A stretch of 64,000 nucleotides of DNA, taken from the NCBI RefSeq assembly GCF_016706325.1, contig NZ_JADJJX010000001.1, positions 1,798,001 through 1,862,000 of the forward strand, read 5' to 3'. A program made the position numbers and the translations under genes. Below, in pieces: positions 37,091 to 47,394 of this stretch. Below the pieces are notes generated by a model. The model made no database searches, was not told where the DNA came from, and saw nothing but the letters and a program-made list of their open reading frames with translations. Origin of the DNA: Methanothrix sp. Its GTDB lineage: Archaea > Halobacteriota > Methanosarcinia > Methanotrichales > Methanotrichaceae. How positions within the stretch are numbered: position 1 is the first letter of the stretch; every line of letters starts with the position of its first letter.

Positions 37091-37893
37091 TCTCCTCCCT
37101 CCCGGTCCATTCTGCAATAAAGCACCCCTTTGGGGTTCTTGCCTGCGGCATAGTCGCCTGAAAACCGGGCGAACCTCCCCTCCAGTTGCAGCTCTCCAAT
37201 CCTGGGGTCGCTCTCCACATCCTGGTGGATGAAGCCAGGGGTGAAGCTCTCCACGGCCCCTGAGAGCACCACCGTCCCTCCGTTCATCTCCGCTCCCAGC
37301 CCTCGAACGGCATTCCCCTTTATCAGAATCAGGCCGCCGGACTGACGAATGGCGCAGAAGTTCTCGACATTGCCCTCTACAGTTATCGATCCTCCTGCCA
37401 GGCCGCCACCCAACTGGCTTCTTGCATCTCCCCCGATCAGGATCTGGCCGCCGGTCATCCCCCGCCAGTTCCCCCGGTAGGCAGACCCCACGTGATCGGC
37501 AGCATTGCCGGCTATCTGCAGCAGACCCCCTCTCATCTCCATGCCTGACCAGGAGCCAGCATCGCCCTGCACCAGGATCTGGCCCCCTGCCATCTCTGCT
37601 CCAGTGTACATTCCTGCTGCTCCCCGGATCTCTATCACGCCGGACTTCATACCCTGGCCGATTCGCTTTACCCGTGATACATCTCCATCGATGATGATCC
37701 TCGTCTCCTCCTGGGCAGGGCCCTGAAGCTCCACCTCAAAGAACTGGCTCAAGGGAAGCTCTCGCGGGCCCTGCCAGACAATCAGTCTCCCGATCTCATC
37801 CTCAGTCTTTCCAGCGAGCAGGTCGGGACGGATGACCTCGGCCTCCACTGTAATTCCGATCCTGCCTCTGGGAACAAGCCTTATCTCTGCCAT
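37087..37893 (-). CDS. fwdC: formylmethanofuran dehydrogenase subunit C
   Basis: A right-handed beta-helix subunit that holds the complex together, related to the glutamate synthase alpha C-terminal domain. Repeated GG.I.I.G turns are visible through the middle (AGGQILVQGDAGSWSG, RGGLLQIAGNAADHVG, TGGQILIGGDARSQLG). 268 residues. It overlaps the 3' end of fwdA by 13 bases and fwdD by four. Confidence 0.94.
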   Translation of the reverse strand: MAEIRLVPRGRIGITVEAEVIRPDLLAGKTEDEIGRLIVWQGPRELPLSQFFEVELQGPAQEETRIIIDGDVSRVKRIGQGMKSGVIEIRGAAGMYTGAEMAGGQILVQGDAGSWSGMEMRGGLLQIAGNAADHVGSAYRGNWRGMTGGQILIGGDARSQLGGGLAGGSITVEGNVENFCAIRQSGGLILIKGNAVRGLGAEMNGGTVVLSGAVESFTPGFIHQDVESDPRIGELQLEGRFARFSGDYAAGKNPKGVLYCRMDREGGE

Positions 37894-39683
37894 CTTCCTG
37901 CCTCCTTGGCCACTGCCTCCATGGGCACGTTGACCGGTATTGGGACCGGATTTTTCAGATATTTATCGGGGACAGGATAGTTGGCAAATCCCACTGTATA
38001 GTACTTGAACCAGTCCCGAACGTCCCTCATCATCTCCTTTTCCACCTCTTCGTCCATATAGGGCTGACAGTAGTATCTTCTGCCCTCGGGCACATAGACG
38101 ATCTCGCCCTTCCGGGCGACGATCTGGCCGTCCTTTATGGTGAGATCAGGCCGGCTGAAGCGGGAGATGATATAGGATGGATCGTTGACATTCAGATCCT
38201 TGGGATCGATATCGTACACAGTCACATCGCCGTCTGCTCCCACCCCCAGGTGGCCCTTGCGGTGGGCCATGCCTATGGTCCGGGCAGAGTTGGCTCTGGT
38301 GAGGATGGCAATATCATAGAGGCTCATCTCCCGATCCACCCCGCCCAGGCTGGACCTCTCATAGGCCCACTTGTGGCACTCTTTGGCAGTATCGTCCCTG
38401 GCCTTCCTGGACATCAGCCAGGCTATAAGCTGAGGATACTGGCTGAACATGCCTCCATTGGGATGGTCGGTGGTCATGATCGTCTTCCAGGGATCGTCGA
38501 TCAGCAAGAGCACCTCCAGGCCTATGGCCCACATGGTGGCATGAACTGCACTGCCCTTGAGATAGGCCAAGGAGAGGATGCCCGAGCCGCACTCCATCTC
38601 CACATCGCAGTTGGACCACTTCTGGCCGGTCAGCATGTACAGGTCGTGCTGGGCCGGGCCATCCCCGGTCATGGTGGTGGCCGGGCCGAAGGGGATCGAG
38701 CCGCTGTCTATGACCACGTTCTCCGTCTGGTTGATGTATTTGGCCAGATCGGGAGCGCCGGAGCAGAAGTCCCTCCATGACGATCCCCCATAACTATTGA
38801 ACTGGGCATGGGCCAGATAGATGGTCTGCCTTCTCCTGGCGCTCTCCTTCGTCTCCGCCCATTCCAGCTTCATCTTGCTGTCAGGCTCCAAAGAGGAGGT
38901 GATCATCAGCGAATCCCTGGCTATCTCCCAGTTGCCCGGGTGGCCCAGGTTGTTGGCATGCAGGTGGAGGGACATGGGAAGGCCCAGCAATTCGTTGACC
39001 TCCGCCAGGCCGCGGATGATCTCCCGCGAGGTGACCTCGAAATGGATGTTGGGCTCATCTAAGCCCTTGACATTCTTGGCCCAGCCCCAGTTCTCGACCC
39101 CGGCGGGGTTGACGCACTTTATGCCATAGGCCTTGTGAGTCCTCATCATCCAGGCCACATAAGCAGCCGCCCTCTCGATATCCCCCTCCTTCAGGTAGCG
39201 CATGATGAACCAGTTGTTGCCAAATACCATGTAAGCGCCCATATCCAGGATGGGGGTGGCCCTCATCTCCTCATGGGTGTGGCGGGCCTCGAGAGGTGGC
39301 ATGGCCGCCTCGAAGACGGTGGTATAGCCCATAGCAGCATAATCGTACCCCTGCTTATAGACGGAGGGGACGGTGTAGCCGCTGCCCGAATGGGTGATCT
39401 TTGTCCTCTTGCGAACTGATTTGTAATGGTCCTCAGGGCGCATCAGCCGGCCGGCGTTGACCTTGGTTCCTGCCACATGGGAGTGGGCATCAACCCCTCC
39501 GGGCATGACCGTCCTCCCCCGGGCATCGATCACTGTAGCCTCTCTCGCCTCCGGGCCGGAGAGGGAGGGTACCACCCTGCCCCCTCTTATGAAGATATCC
39601 AGAACCTCTCCATCGATTGCATTCAGAGGATCGAAGAGATATCCATTCTTGATGATCATCGTCTTGGAAGGATTTGCTGCCAT
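37881..39683 (-). CDS. fwdA: formylmethanofuran dehydrogenase subunit A
   Basis: A dihydroorotase-like amidohydrolase with a binuclear metal site that joins formate and methanofuran. The start is the ATG at 39683, overlapping the fwdF stop (TGATG); the frame runs on upstream, but that part is antisense-like to the ferredoxin gene. Metal ligands appear as MPGGVDAHSHVAGTKVN, SLHLHANNLGHPGN, IYLAHAQFNSYGG and MTTDHPNGGMFSQYP; the carboxylated lysine region is IKCVNPAG. 600 residues. Confidence 0.95.
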   Translation of the reverse strand: MAANPSKTMIIKNGYLFDPLNAIDGEVLDIFIRGGRVVPSLSGPEAREATVIDARGRTVMPGGVDAHSHVAGTKVNAGRLMRPEDHYKSVRKRTKITHSGSGYTVPSVYKQGYDYAAMGYTTVFEAAMPPLEARHTHEEMRATPILDMGAYMVFGNNWFIMRYLKEGDIERAAAYVAWMMRTHKAYGIKCVNPAGVENWGWAKNVKGLDEPNIHFEVTSREIIRGLAEVNELLGLPMSLHLHANNLGHPGNWEIARDSLMITSSLEPDSKMKLEWAETKESARRRQTIYLAHAQFNSYGGSSWRDFCSGAPDLAKYINQTENVVIDSGSIPFGPATTMTGDGPAQHDLYMLTGQKWSNCDVEMECGSGILSLAYLKGSAVHATMWAIGLEVLLLIDDPWKTIMTTDHPNGGMFSQYPQLIAWLMSRKARDDTAKECHKWAYERSSLGGVDREMSLYDIAILTRANSARTIGMAHRKGHLGVGADGDVTVYDIDPKDLNVNDPSYIISRFSRPDLTIKDGQIVARKGEIVYVPEGRRYYCQPYMDEEVEKEMMRDVRDWFKYYTVGFANYPVPDKYLKNPVPIPVNVPMEAVAKEAGRWQR

Positions 39684-40714
39684 CAGACCACCTCTCTTGG
39701 CACCAGCCGGATTGCATCCACCGGGCAGATCAGACTGCAGGTGGCACAGGAGCCGCAGACCTCCTGGTCGACCACCCTGATTGCGCCATCCCTGACCTCC
39801 AGGAGGGGTTTTCTCTCCAGCTCGTTCAGATGTCCAGCGGCGAGATAGGGATCGGAGAGGGCGTTGACCGGGCAGGCGATGACGCAGTTTCCGCAGCCCA
39901 GGCATGCAATCTCATCCGTCTCCAGACAAGAGGTGAGGGTGGGCCAGGGAGCAGGAAGGGAGAGCTTCTTCTCCAGGGCCCCTTTGCCCTTCATATCCGG
40001 AACGATGGCGGTCTTGGAGATCACAATCGCCCGCACTGGACAGGCCTGGGCACATGCACCACAGTAGATGCAGGCATCAGGCCGGTGGGTGACCTTCTCT
40101 CCCCTCTCTCCCTGCTTCCATTCCCGGTTGAACAGGGCATTGGCCGGACAGGTATGAACGCATGTCCTGCAGGACTGGCAGATGCTATCATCCCGGCTGT
40201 AGACCCCGGCGAAGGGCTTCTCAAAGGATATGGCCCCCGTGGGGCAGATAAAAGCACACCAACCGCAGTGAACGCAGCGGTTCAGATCGATCAGCGTCCT
40301 TCCTCCCACCCTCAGGCGGCCATCCTCTGCCAGATGCCTGTCCTGAATCTCAATGCAGGCCTGAGGACAGACATCGCTGCACAGGCCACAGTGAGAGCAT
40401 TTTTCATCATCCACGGTGGTGGACTTGATCGCGACGCTGAGGTAAGAGCTATCCATCTCCGGCTTGCCCTCTTTTCTGAACTCAAGGGCACCAGTGGGGC
40501 AGACCCGTGCGCACAGCGTACAAAAGACACAGTCCCCGCTCTCTCTCTTCTCAATGAAGTCCTTGTCTATCAGGCCGCGGACCACGGCCCCCACTGATCC
40601 AATGATCAGCTCCCCTTTGGGGCAGACCTGAACGCAGGTTCCACAGCCGATGCACTTCTCCGGCAGATAGAACTGCGCTCGGTCATCCCGGGATTCCAGC
40701 AATACCTCTCTCAT
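39683..40714 (-). CDS. fwdF: polyferredoxin subunit FwdF
   Basis: Electron-transfer subunit with eight CxxCxxCxxxCP motifs (CIGCGTCVQVCP through CGSCATCSLICP), enough for eight 4Fe-4S clusters, wiring ferredoxin to FwdB. I start it at the ATG at 40714 (MREVLLESRDDRAQF), which gives a conventional N-terminus; the frame extends to 40816 across the promoter repeats and is unlikely to be translated there. First gene of the fwdF-A-C-D-B operon. Confidence 0.93.
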   Translation of the reverse strand: MREVLLESRDDRAQFYLPEKCIGCGTCVQVCPKGELIIGSVGAVVRGLIDKDFIEKRESGDCVFCTLCARVCPTGALEFRKEGKPEMDSSYLSVAIKSTTVDDEKCSHCGLCSDVCPQACIEIQDRHLAEDGRLRVGGRTLIDLNRCVHCGWCAFICPTGAISFEKPFAGVYSRDDSICQSCRTCVHTCPANALFNREWKQGERGEKVTHRPDACIYCGACAQACPVRAIVISKTAIVPDMKGKGALEKKLSLPAPWPTLTSCLETDEIACLGCGNCVIACPVNALSDPYLAAGHLNELERKPLLEVRDGAIRVVDQEVCGSCATCSLICPVDAIRLVPREVV

Positions 40715-40780
40715 CTTAACCCTGCCTGCTGGGCATCGATTTAGGCGGGAATGGGTTAAGAAGGTTTTCATGAAATAAGC

Positions 40781-40858
40781 GGATTCTATCCGGCATAGTC
40801 GGGTTCGATCCGGCATAGTCGGGTTCGATCCGGCATAGACAGATTCGATCCGGCAGCC
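40781..40858 (+). repeat. four 20-bp repeats upstream of the fwd operon
   Basis: Exact 20-base spacing: GGATTCTATCCGGCATAGTC, GGGTTCGATCCGGCATAGTC, GGGTTCGATCCGGCATAGAC, then AGATTCGATCCGGCAGCC. They start 67 bases upstream of the fwdF ATG and fill the gap to the radical SAM gene. The position suits a regulator-binding array, and 20 bases is close to two helical turns. They resemble T-loops by chance only; there is no tRNA. Confidence 0.75.
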
Positions 40859-40905
40859 TTCACCCCAGTATACAACCGATTATCTCGCCGGCCCTGCTTG
40901 CCCCG

Positions 40906-41903
40906 TCATATGTATGGCACGGCCACATAGATGTTGTGCTTGTTGGAGACGATCTTCACCCTCAAGCCTCCCTCCCTCACTGGAGAGTCCACCACCGATA
41001 CCACCCGGTTCTTTGCCACCCCCAGCTGCTCGCCCTCAACCCATCCCGGAGCCTTTATCTCCACCCTGGTCTTCTCATTTTTTTGAAGACCGTGGGGATC
41101 ATGGGCCGCTTCTCAATACCGAAATCCTGTGCTTTGAGCCGCAGAGGCAGCGAGCAATCCCTCTCCCATTGGGGCATGCTGCGGTTATAGAAGTGCCACC
41201 AGTTCTCCGCCCGAACGCCACGGGGAGATCGCCCCCGCCGGTAGTGCTCGTACTTCTGAATCCCCAGGGGAGGCCACCTCTTTCCTGCCCCCACCCTCCT
41301 GGCAAAATCGATCAATTTTGGAATCTCCAGATCGTTTATCCCCGGAATGTAGACCGGGGCGATCAACAGATCGATTCTGCTCCGGGCGATATTTACTGCT
41401 ACCCGTTCAAGCTCCTTGATATCAAATCCCGGCCTTCCAGCCAGATATGCTGCCAGCTCCGGCTCCAGAGCATGCATGGAGAGGTTGATCCTGTCCAGCC
41501 CCGCCTCCTCTAAAGATCCGATCATCCTCTCATCCAGGCGGGTGCCATTGCTCTGCATGGAGACCACTGCCACCTCTTCAATATCCTTCAGCCTTCTCAC
41601 CAGCTCCACAATATCCGGATAGAGCATCGGCTCACCAGGGGAGTCGATATGGCACTCCACCCCCTCACCCTTGAAGGGGGCGATCTCCTCGACCGCCTCC
41701 ATGAGATAGTCCAGCTCCACCTGATAGTCTGTCACCCTGGACCTGGAATTGGGACCGGCATCAACCGAGCAGAAGGGACAGCTCAGATTACAGCTGCAAC
41801 TGGGCCTGATCTGCAGGAGATTGCTCCCCCGGTCCACCACCCCAAAGTACAGACAGCCTACCAGGGGTATCTCCGACTCTTTAGTGACATGAAAAAGGGA
41901 CAT
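40906..41903 (-). pseudogene. radical SAM protein, one-base frameshift near the 3' end
   Basis: A radical SAM enzyme with the cluster motif CSCNLSCPFCS (CxxxCxxC within SCNLSCPFC) near residue 37 and ECHIDSPGEPMLYPDIVEL with the SAM-binding GEP. The substrate is not evident. The apparent stop after FKKMRRPGWR results from a run of seven A (T run 41078-41084); eight A would continue FKKNEKTRVEIKAPGWVEG ... KHNIYVAVPYI to a TGA at 40906, adding a small beta-rich TRAM-like tail. The added part keeps coding bias, so a sequence error or slippage is likely. It follows the disrupted subtilase gene after 10 bases. Confidence 0.8.
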
Positions 41904-41913
41904 CTTCAGGGGC

Positions 41914-44900
41914 TCAGGATATGATCACCGTTCCATTCTCCCTTCTGAGCACTGCCCTTGCCGGCGCCGGGAAGGGGAGAGGGGGTTCAAAGCCCGCTGA
42001 GATCTCTGACCCCTGAGAGGCTTTGATCTCCTCTGCACCCGATCCTTCCCTGAAGGCGGCGGGATCCATCTCCTCTGAGCTCCAGGCCAGCTCTCTGCTA
42101 TCCAGCTCCTCTCCGTTGGAGCTTAAGACCAGATCAACCAGCCGAGCCCGGCCGGCCCTCTCCAGCTTCATGAACTCGCCGGGATCAAACTGCAGGCGGA
42201 TGGTGTAGTTGCCCGGATTGAGGCTCTTTTTCACCCTTTCGTATCCGATCTCCTCGCCAGAGTCATCCAGGAGGAAGCCATCGATCTGGTATGCTCCCGC
42301 CCTTGTCACCGATAGATTGACCCCGATGGCTATGGCCTCCGGGGTGGTTTGATTGACAAATCCGCTGATGTAGGCCCTGGGGGCCTGGAACGATCTGGGA
42401 TCCCGATCTATGCTTATATCCTCACCATAGCGATCGATGTAATTGCCGGCATTGTCGTAGAGGAGCAGGTTCTCGACTCTCAGGGGGCCGCACCGGCCTG
42501 CTCTCCAGATGTCTGTGCCGCTGATGTTAACCTGGATCTCTCCATCCTCATCCAGCCTCAGGCCTTGATCTATCACGTCGATTCTGTTCCCCCGGCAGTC
42601 ATCTAACACCCCTTCCAGCCTGAATTCGCCTGGGATGGTGGTATTAACCCCGAAACCCAAGACCAGCCGGTCATAGCGGCCATCTCCATCCTCATCCAGC
42701 ACCTCTTCTCTGCTCAGGCCGGCGATCTTTGAGCCGGCTATGGAGACTGTCACCGGGATATCGATGCTGCTGTTGTCTGCCCGGATCCGGATATATCCTG
42801 AGAGATGGTGCTGGGCAGGGCTTTGGGGCAGGGTGAGCTCTGCCTGAAGGGTCTGGTTGCTGCCTGCTTCCAGCTTTTCAGGGCCGCGCAGGGAAATCCA
42901 GCTCCAAGGCTCCTCAGAGTATTGCCTGACAGCCAGGCGGAAGGGCTGGCCGGCCTCGGGGACATTATATCCATAGACATTGATCACCCACCGGCCAGCC
43001 TGGGGATCGGAGACCTCCACCGGGCCGAGAGTGCCCGATCCCAGGTCGGCATTCTCCTCGCTTGCCATTCCTTCCGGGTCCTCAAGTACCAGGGCCACCT
43101 CACTGTATCTGCTGCCGTCAAGGGTGACAAGCTCGGCGGAGAGTCTGATGCTCTCATTGCTCACATTCACCGTCCGGTTCCAGATCTGCTTGAATCCCAC
43201 CCGGCCCGCATACTCTGTCAGGCTCTCGTTCTCGATCACTGCCACATAGCTCAGGTCTTCCACTGCCGGGCCCTTGTTCTCCAGCCGGATCTTCAGACTG
43301 GCATTCGTTCCCGGATTGAGGGAGTCTATGTGCCACTGCTTGGGGGTGGGCTCGATCATCTCCTGCTCCACCTGGAGGGTGTAGCTGGCATTAGCAGATG
43401 CATTCTCGCTATAGACAGCAACCAACCATCTTCCCGATGGCGGATTCTTGATCGCCACCCTCTTGGAGCTGCCCTCAGGAGCTCCGCCGTAGTACTCACT
43501 GGTGGGGGATATCAGAAACAGGTCCAGGCTGGAGAGAGAGGCAGTGGAGGTGTTGGATATGGGGATGGTTGAGTCGGAGGGGGTCTGGTTAGAGGGGGCT
43601 GAGTTTGAGGGGATCGAGTTGGAGAGGTTCGAGTTGAATTGGACTGAATTGAAGGTGGTCGAGTTGGAGATGGTCGAGTTGGAGGTGGTCGAGTTGGAGA
43701 TGGTCGAGTTGGAGGTGGCCGAGTTGGAGGTGGTCGAGTTGGAGATGGTCGAGTTGGAGGTGGTCGAGTTGGAGGTGGTCGAGTTGGAGGTGGTTGAATT
43801 GGTGTAGATCATATCAGCATCAATGGAATCGGCCCCAAAGCTCCAGTCCAGCCTGGCTTCAATTCCTCCCGCTCCTACAGGCAAATCCAGATAATAGTAA
43901 TCCCACTGATTTCCAGTCAGGCTTCCCGAGTCCAGCCCCCTTCCCTGAGAGAGGGGCAGGGGCTCTGCCACCGTCAGAGTGACGGGAATACTCAGGAGCC
44001 TCTTTCCGGTGTCGGTGATATCCAGCGATCCGGTGTAATCTCCAGGATCTGCACCCTCTGGCACCTGGATGGATGCAGCAAAGACCTGCTGGCTGTTGGA
44101 TGATATGCGCTCAGGAAGGGGCTGCAGGCTGATCCAGTCTGCTATCTCCCCCCGGGGGGAGATGGAAAGCCCTTCTCTCTCCTGGTTGCTGAAGAAGACG
44201 AACCTGGTGTTCCAGTCGCGATCTCCGGGAGCAAGGGCATATAGCTTCTTCTGCGGCCGGTCGGCTCCCGTATCCAGGCCCACATAGACCCCCTCCCCGG
44301 AGGGCAGATAGGCCCACCTTCCAGGGGTCCATCGGTCGGGCACCACCCCGCTCATCCCCTCCCCCAGCTCCTGCAGGAGATGATAGGAATGGAGAGCATC
44401 CAGAAGGCCCGTTCCCTGATAGTACGGCTCATAGGAGACACCATGGCTGTTGTTTAGCTTTCGCGCTCCCCTGGTCATAGCCCCCTTGACCCCGGCGGGG
44501 TGAGATCGCCCATCTCCTGCAAGAGAAGAGCAGCCAGGCCGGCAGCAATGGGAGTGGAAAGGCTCGTTCCCGACTCCCGGGCATAGTAGGTATCAACATA
44601 ATCCGGCCCTTTCAGTCCTGCAGGCACAGTGGATATGATATCCATCCCCGGGGCGACGACATCCGGCTTGATCCTATCGTCCCTGGTCGGCCCGGAGCCG
44701 GAGAACTTGGCCATGCGGCCCTCAGCATCAGTTGAACCCAGGGTGATGACATTCACCCCGTCGCCTGGGGAGTCGATAAGGCCCGGAGGCAGGGCGAGGA
44801 CGATGGGCACAAAAAGGAAGTAGACATCCTTGCTGCTCCCCCCGGCGCCGGAGAGCTCGACCGGGGAAGAGCCTCTCAGCTGGCTGGCCGATGCTCCCGA

Positions 44901-45833
44901 TGGCTGATCTTTGTTCTTGGTGCTGTTGCGGTTGCCCGCAGCCACGCATACCACCGCTCCCTGATTAGCGGCATTATCTGCAGCCATGGTTATGGGTGGA
45001 TTGGTCTCCCCAGGTTTATCCCTCCCAGGCTGAGGCTCAGAACATCAGCGCCATTGTAGATGGCCCACTCTATGCCGGCAATGATATCCGATACCCTGCC
45101 GTCGCCATTCTGGTCGATCACCTTGACATTGATCAGGCTTGCCCCGGGGGCGATTCCTTTATACTCTCCCTTCGAGCTGACGCCCGAGCCGGCGATGATG
45201 CCGGCGATCATTGTGCCATGGCCCAGGAGATCATCTGCTGTAACCTCATTTGCCAGGAAGTTCTTCTCTGCAATCACCTTGCCGATCAGGTCAGGATGGT
45301 TCTTATCGATGCCCGAGTCGATCACAGCGACATTGATGCCCTTCCCATCGATCCCCTTCTCCCACAGCCTCTCTGCATTGATGATCCGAGCAGGAGAGAT
45401 GTAACCGTCTGATAGGGAAGCGCCATTAACAGATGCATTCCCCTGTGCAGATGCCCTATCATCCCCGCGCTGATGCCCTATCATCCCCTGGCGTTGACGT
45501 CTTTGCAAAAGCATCGAAATAGATGGCAGATACACTATCGCTTTTGGCCATCTCCTGGATAGTCCGGCTGCTCGCCTCTCCCGCCAGGCCGGGGATGAGC
45601 CGATAGCTGTACTTGATCTCAAGGCCGCCGGGGTCCTGAGGCTGGCAATCCTTGAAGATCACAATCACCGGTATCCTCTCCTCCCTCCCGGCATCGAGCA
45701 TCTCTCTCAGATCGGCATCGATCTTATGATTGGCATCAGGCGACACATCCCCTGCTATCTGCGCTCCGGCCAGGGCCAGGAGTACGAGGCCCGCTGCACA
45801 AATTAAAATAAAAATATTTCTGCCCATGATCAA
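41914..45833 (-). pseudogene. secreted subtilisin-like protease with three reading-frame breaks
   Basis: From the N-terminus: a signal peptide (IFILICAAGLVLLALAGAQ), an inhibitor-I9-like propeptide (RIPVIVIFKD), then the S8 catalytic residues in order: Asp in VAVIDSGIDKNH, His in GHGTMIAG, Asn in VAAGNRN and Ser in ESGTSLSTP. A C-terminal region of about 700 residues has beta-sandwich domains and a Ser/Thr/Asn-rich linker. Breaks: a 22-bp tandem duplication (45450-45488) between propeptide and catalytic domain, a one-base loss at the C run 45008-45011, and another at the G run 44497-44500. Repaired, it would be ~1300 residues. No PGF-CTERM sorting signal is seen at the C-terminus, so it is probably not a substrate of the adjacent archaeosortase. 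Confidence 0.85.
43596..43806 (-). repeat. 15-bp coding repeat making an N-glycosylation-sequon linker
   Basis: Inside the subtilase, about fourteen 15-base units encode (T/I)SNST-type pentapeptides, each with an NxS/T sequon. The linker joins two beta domains. On DNA level the units (GTTGGAGGTGGTCGA on the + strand) are nearly identical, so length variation by slippage is expected. Confidence 0.85.
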
Positions 45834-45929
45834 CCAAACCTATAACTGGTACGGATCCAGCCCCACCAAGTTCATATCACGTGATGTAAGCAGATAATGC
45901 TAAATAAACCTGTGGTACTTTATGGTTGA

Positions 45930-46709
45930 ATGATGTTGGACTGGCTGGCCTCCTACCTGCTCTGGATCAGCTTATTGTTTCTGCTTGTCTCAGCCCTGAG
46001 CAGAAAAAGCAGCATTGCCATACCGGGATGGGCTCTATTGGGCCTGTTCTGGCTGTACCAGCCGGGACGCTATCTGGCCAGCAATGATTACCTCAATGCC
46101 CTCCTCTTCACTGCCGCCGGCCTGATGTGCCTTTACATGGCGGGGATGCTGGCGAGAAGGAGCAGCCCCTCCAAAGCCCAGCTCTGGGCGAGCTATGCCG
46201 CTGCAGTCTGTGGAATGGTCTATTTTCCCTTTGCTGAGATCGAGCCCTTAAGAGAGGCCCTGATAGGATTTACCACCCTCATAACTGCACATGCTCTTCT
46301 CGCTCTATCCGTTCCAGTGAGCATGCCAAGCTGGAATATGGTGACCCTGAATGAGAGGTCGGTGGAGATCGTCCTCGCCTGCACCGCCATTGAGAGCATC
46401 TCCCTCTTTGCCGGACTGATCATATCAGTCCAGGCACCAAGAGGGCGCAAGGCGATAGCTCTGGCCCTGTCCACCCTCTCCATCTATATCCTGAACATAG
46501 TGAGAAATGGGTTTGTGATCGTAGCCTACGGCTGGAGCTGGTTTGGCAGCGAGAGCTTCGAGGTTGCTCATAATATGATCGCCAAGATCGGGTCTGCTGC
46601 TACTCTTTTATTGATCTCGTATCTGATATTCCTCCTCCTCCCCGAGCTTCTCCTGATCATCGATGAGCTGGCCGGGGACATAAGACACCCCAGGGGAGAT
46701 GCCGCTTGA
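45930..46709 (+). CDS. artA: archaeosortase A
   Basis: A polytopic membrane transpeptidase that removes PGF-CTERM tails from surface proteins and links them to lipid. The catalytic triad is visible: Cys in LACTAIESISLFAG, Arg in LNIVRNGFVIVA, and His in FEVAHNMIAKIGS. About eight spans, 259 residues. It overlaps the start of psd by four bases and is followed by pssA, the known partner set in haloarchaea where lipid head-group enzymes act with ArtA. Confidence 0.93.
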   Translation: MMLDWLASYLLWISLLFLLVSALSRKSSIAIPGWALLGLFWLYQPGRYLASNDYLNALLFTAAGLMCLYMAGMLARRSSPSKAQLWASYAAAVCGMVYFPFAEIEPLREALIGFTTLITAHALLALSVPVSMPSWNMVTLNERSVEIVLACTAIESISLFAGLIISVQAPRGRKAIALALSTLSIYILNIVRNGFVIVAYGWSWFGSESFEVAHNMIAKIGSAATLLLISYLIFLLLPELLLIIDELAGDIRHPRGDAA

Positions 46710-47394
46710 AGCTGGCCAGGAACTCCCGCCGCTGGATATCAGTGCCCATCATCCTGACTGCAGTCCTGGCCGTTGCCGGGAACTGGTACATATCCGCTGC
46801 TGCCTTCATGAGCCTGATCTTCATGGTGTTCTTTCACCGGGACCCTGATCGCCTGCCCCAAAGCGAGGGAATGCTCTCTCCGGCTGATGGAAGGATCATT
46901 CAGGCCACACCGGAGAAGGTCACTGTATTCATGGGCCTGGGCGATGTGCACGTCAACCGGGCGCCTTTGGACGGGACGATAATCAGCCTGGAGCACAGGA
47001 AAGGGACCCATCTTCCCGCCTTTCTCAACCGCGCCAGCCAGAACCAGCAGAGCAGGATGAGGATCGAGACTGAAGATGGGGAGATCCAGCTGTCCCAGAT
47101 CACCGGGACCATTGTAAGAGAGATCGTCTGTTATGTCAAGCCAGGAGATCACGTCCTCCGGGGGAGAGGATAGGCATGATCCGCTTTGGCTCCCGGGTTG
47201 AGACCAGCATTCCCAGAGGATATAAGCTGCAGGTGTCTTTGGGAGACAGCGTCCGGGCGGGGAAGACGGTGATCGCCGTCAAGCTTCATTCTGGAGCGTC
47301 AGGGGCTCTGGTGGCATCAGGCGAATCAGTGGAATCGAGAGCACCGGCATCGGAGATATCAGCGGCACCAGATGTGCCCGGAGCCTCCTCATGA
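46706..47394 (+). pseudogene. psd: archaetidylserine decarboxylase, one-base frameshift
   Basis: It would decarboxylate archaetidylserine to archaetidylethanolamine. The N-terminal membrane anchor (ISVPIILTAVLAVAGNW), FFHRDPDRLP, GMLSPADGRII and the segment MGLGDVHVNRAPLDG are family features; the self-cleaving region is FGSRVETSIPRGYKL, with the Gly-Ser that yields the pyruvoyl group. The frame breaks at CGGGGGAGAGG (near 47160-47166); one more G restores HVLRGERIGMIRFGSR. The C-terminal tail is Ala/Ser-rich. Both the frame fit and the homopolymer point to a sequence error. Confidence 0.88.

Noticed and set aside
37881..39905. FwdA extended upstream to 39905
   Set aside because: The extra 74 codons lie over the 3' end of fwdF in another frame; the family start is the ATG at 39683.
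40781..40858. GGTTCGATCC repeats considered as tRNA T-arms
   Set aside because: They recur every 20 bases without acceptor or anticodon stems.
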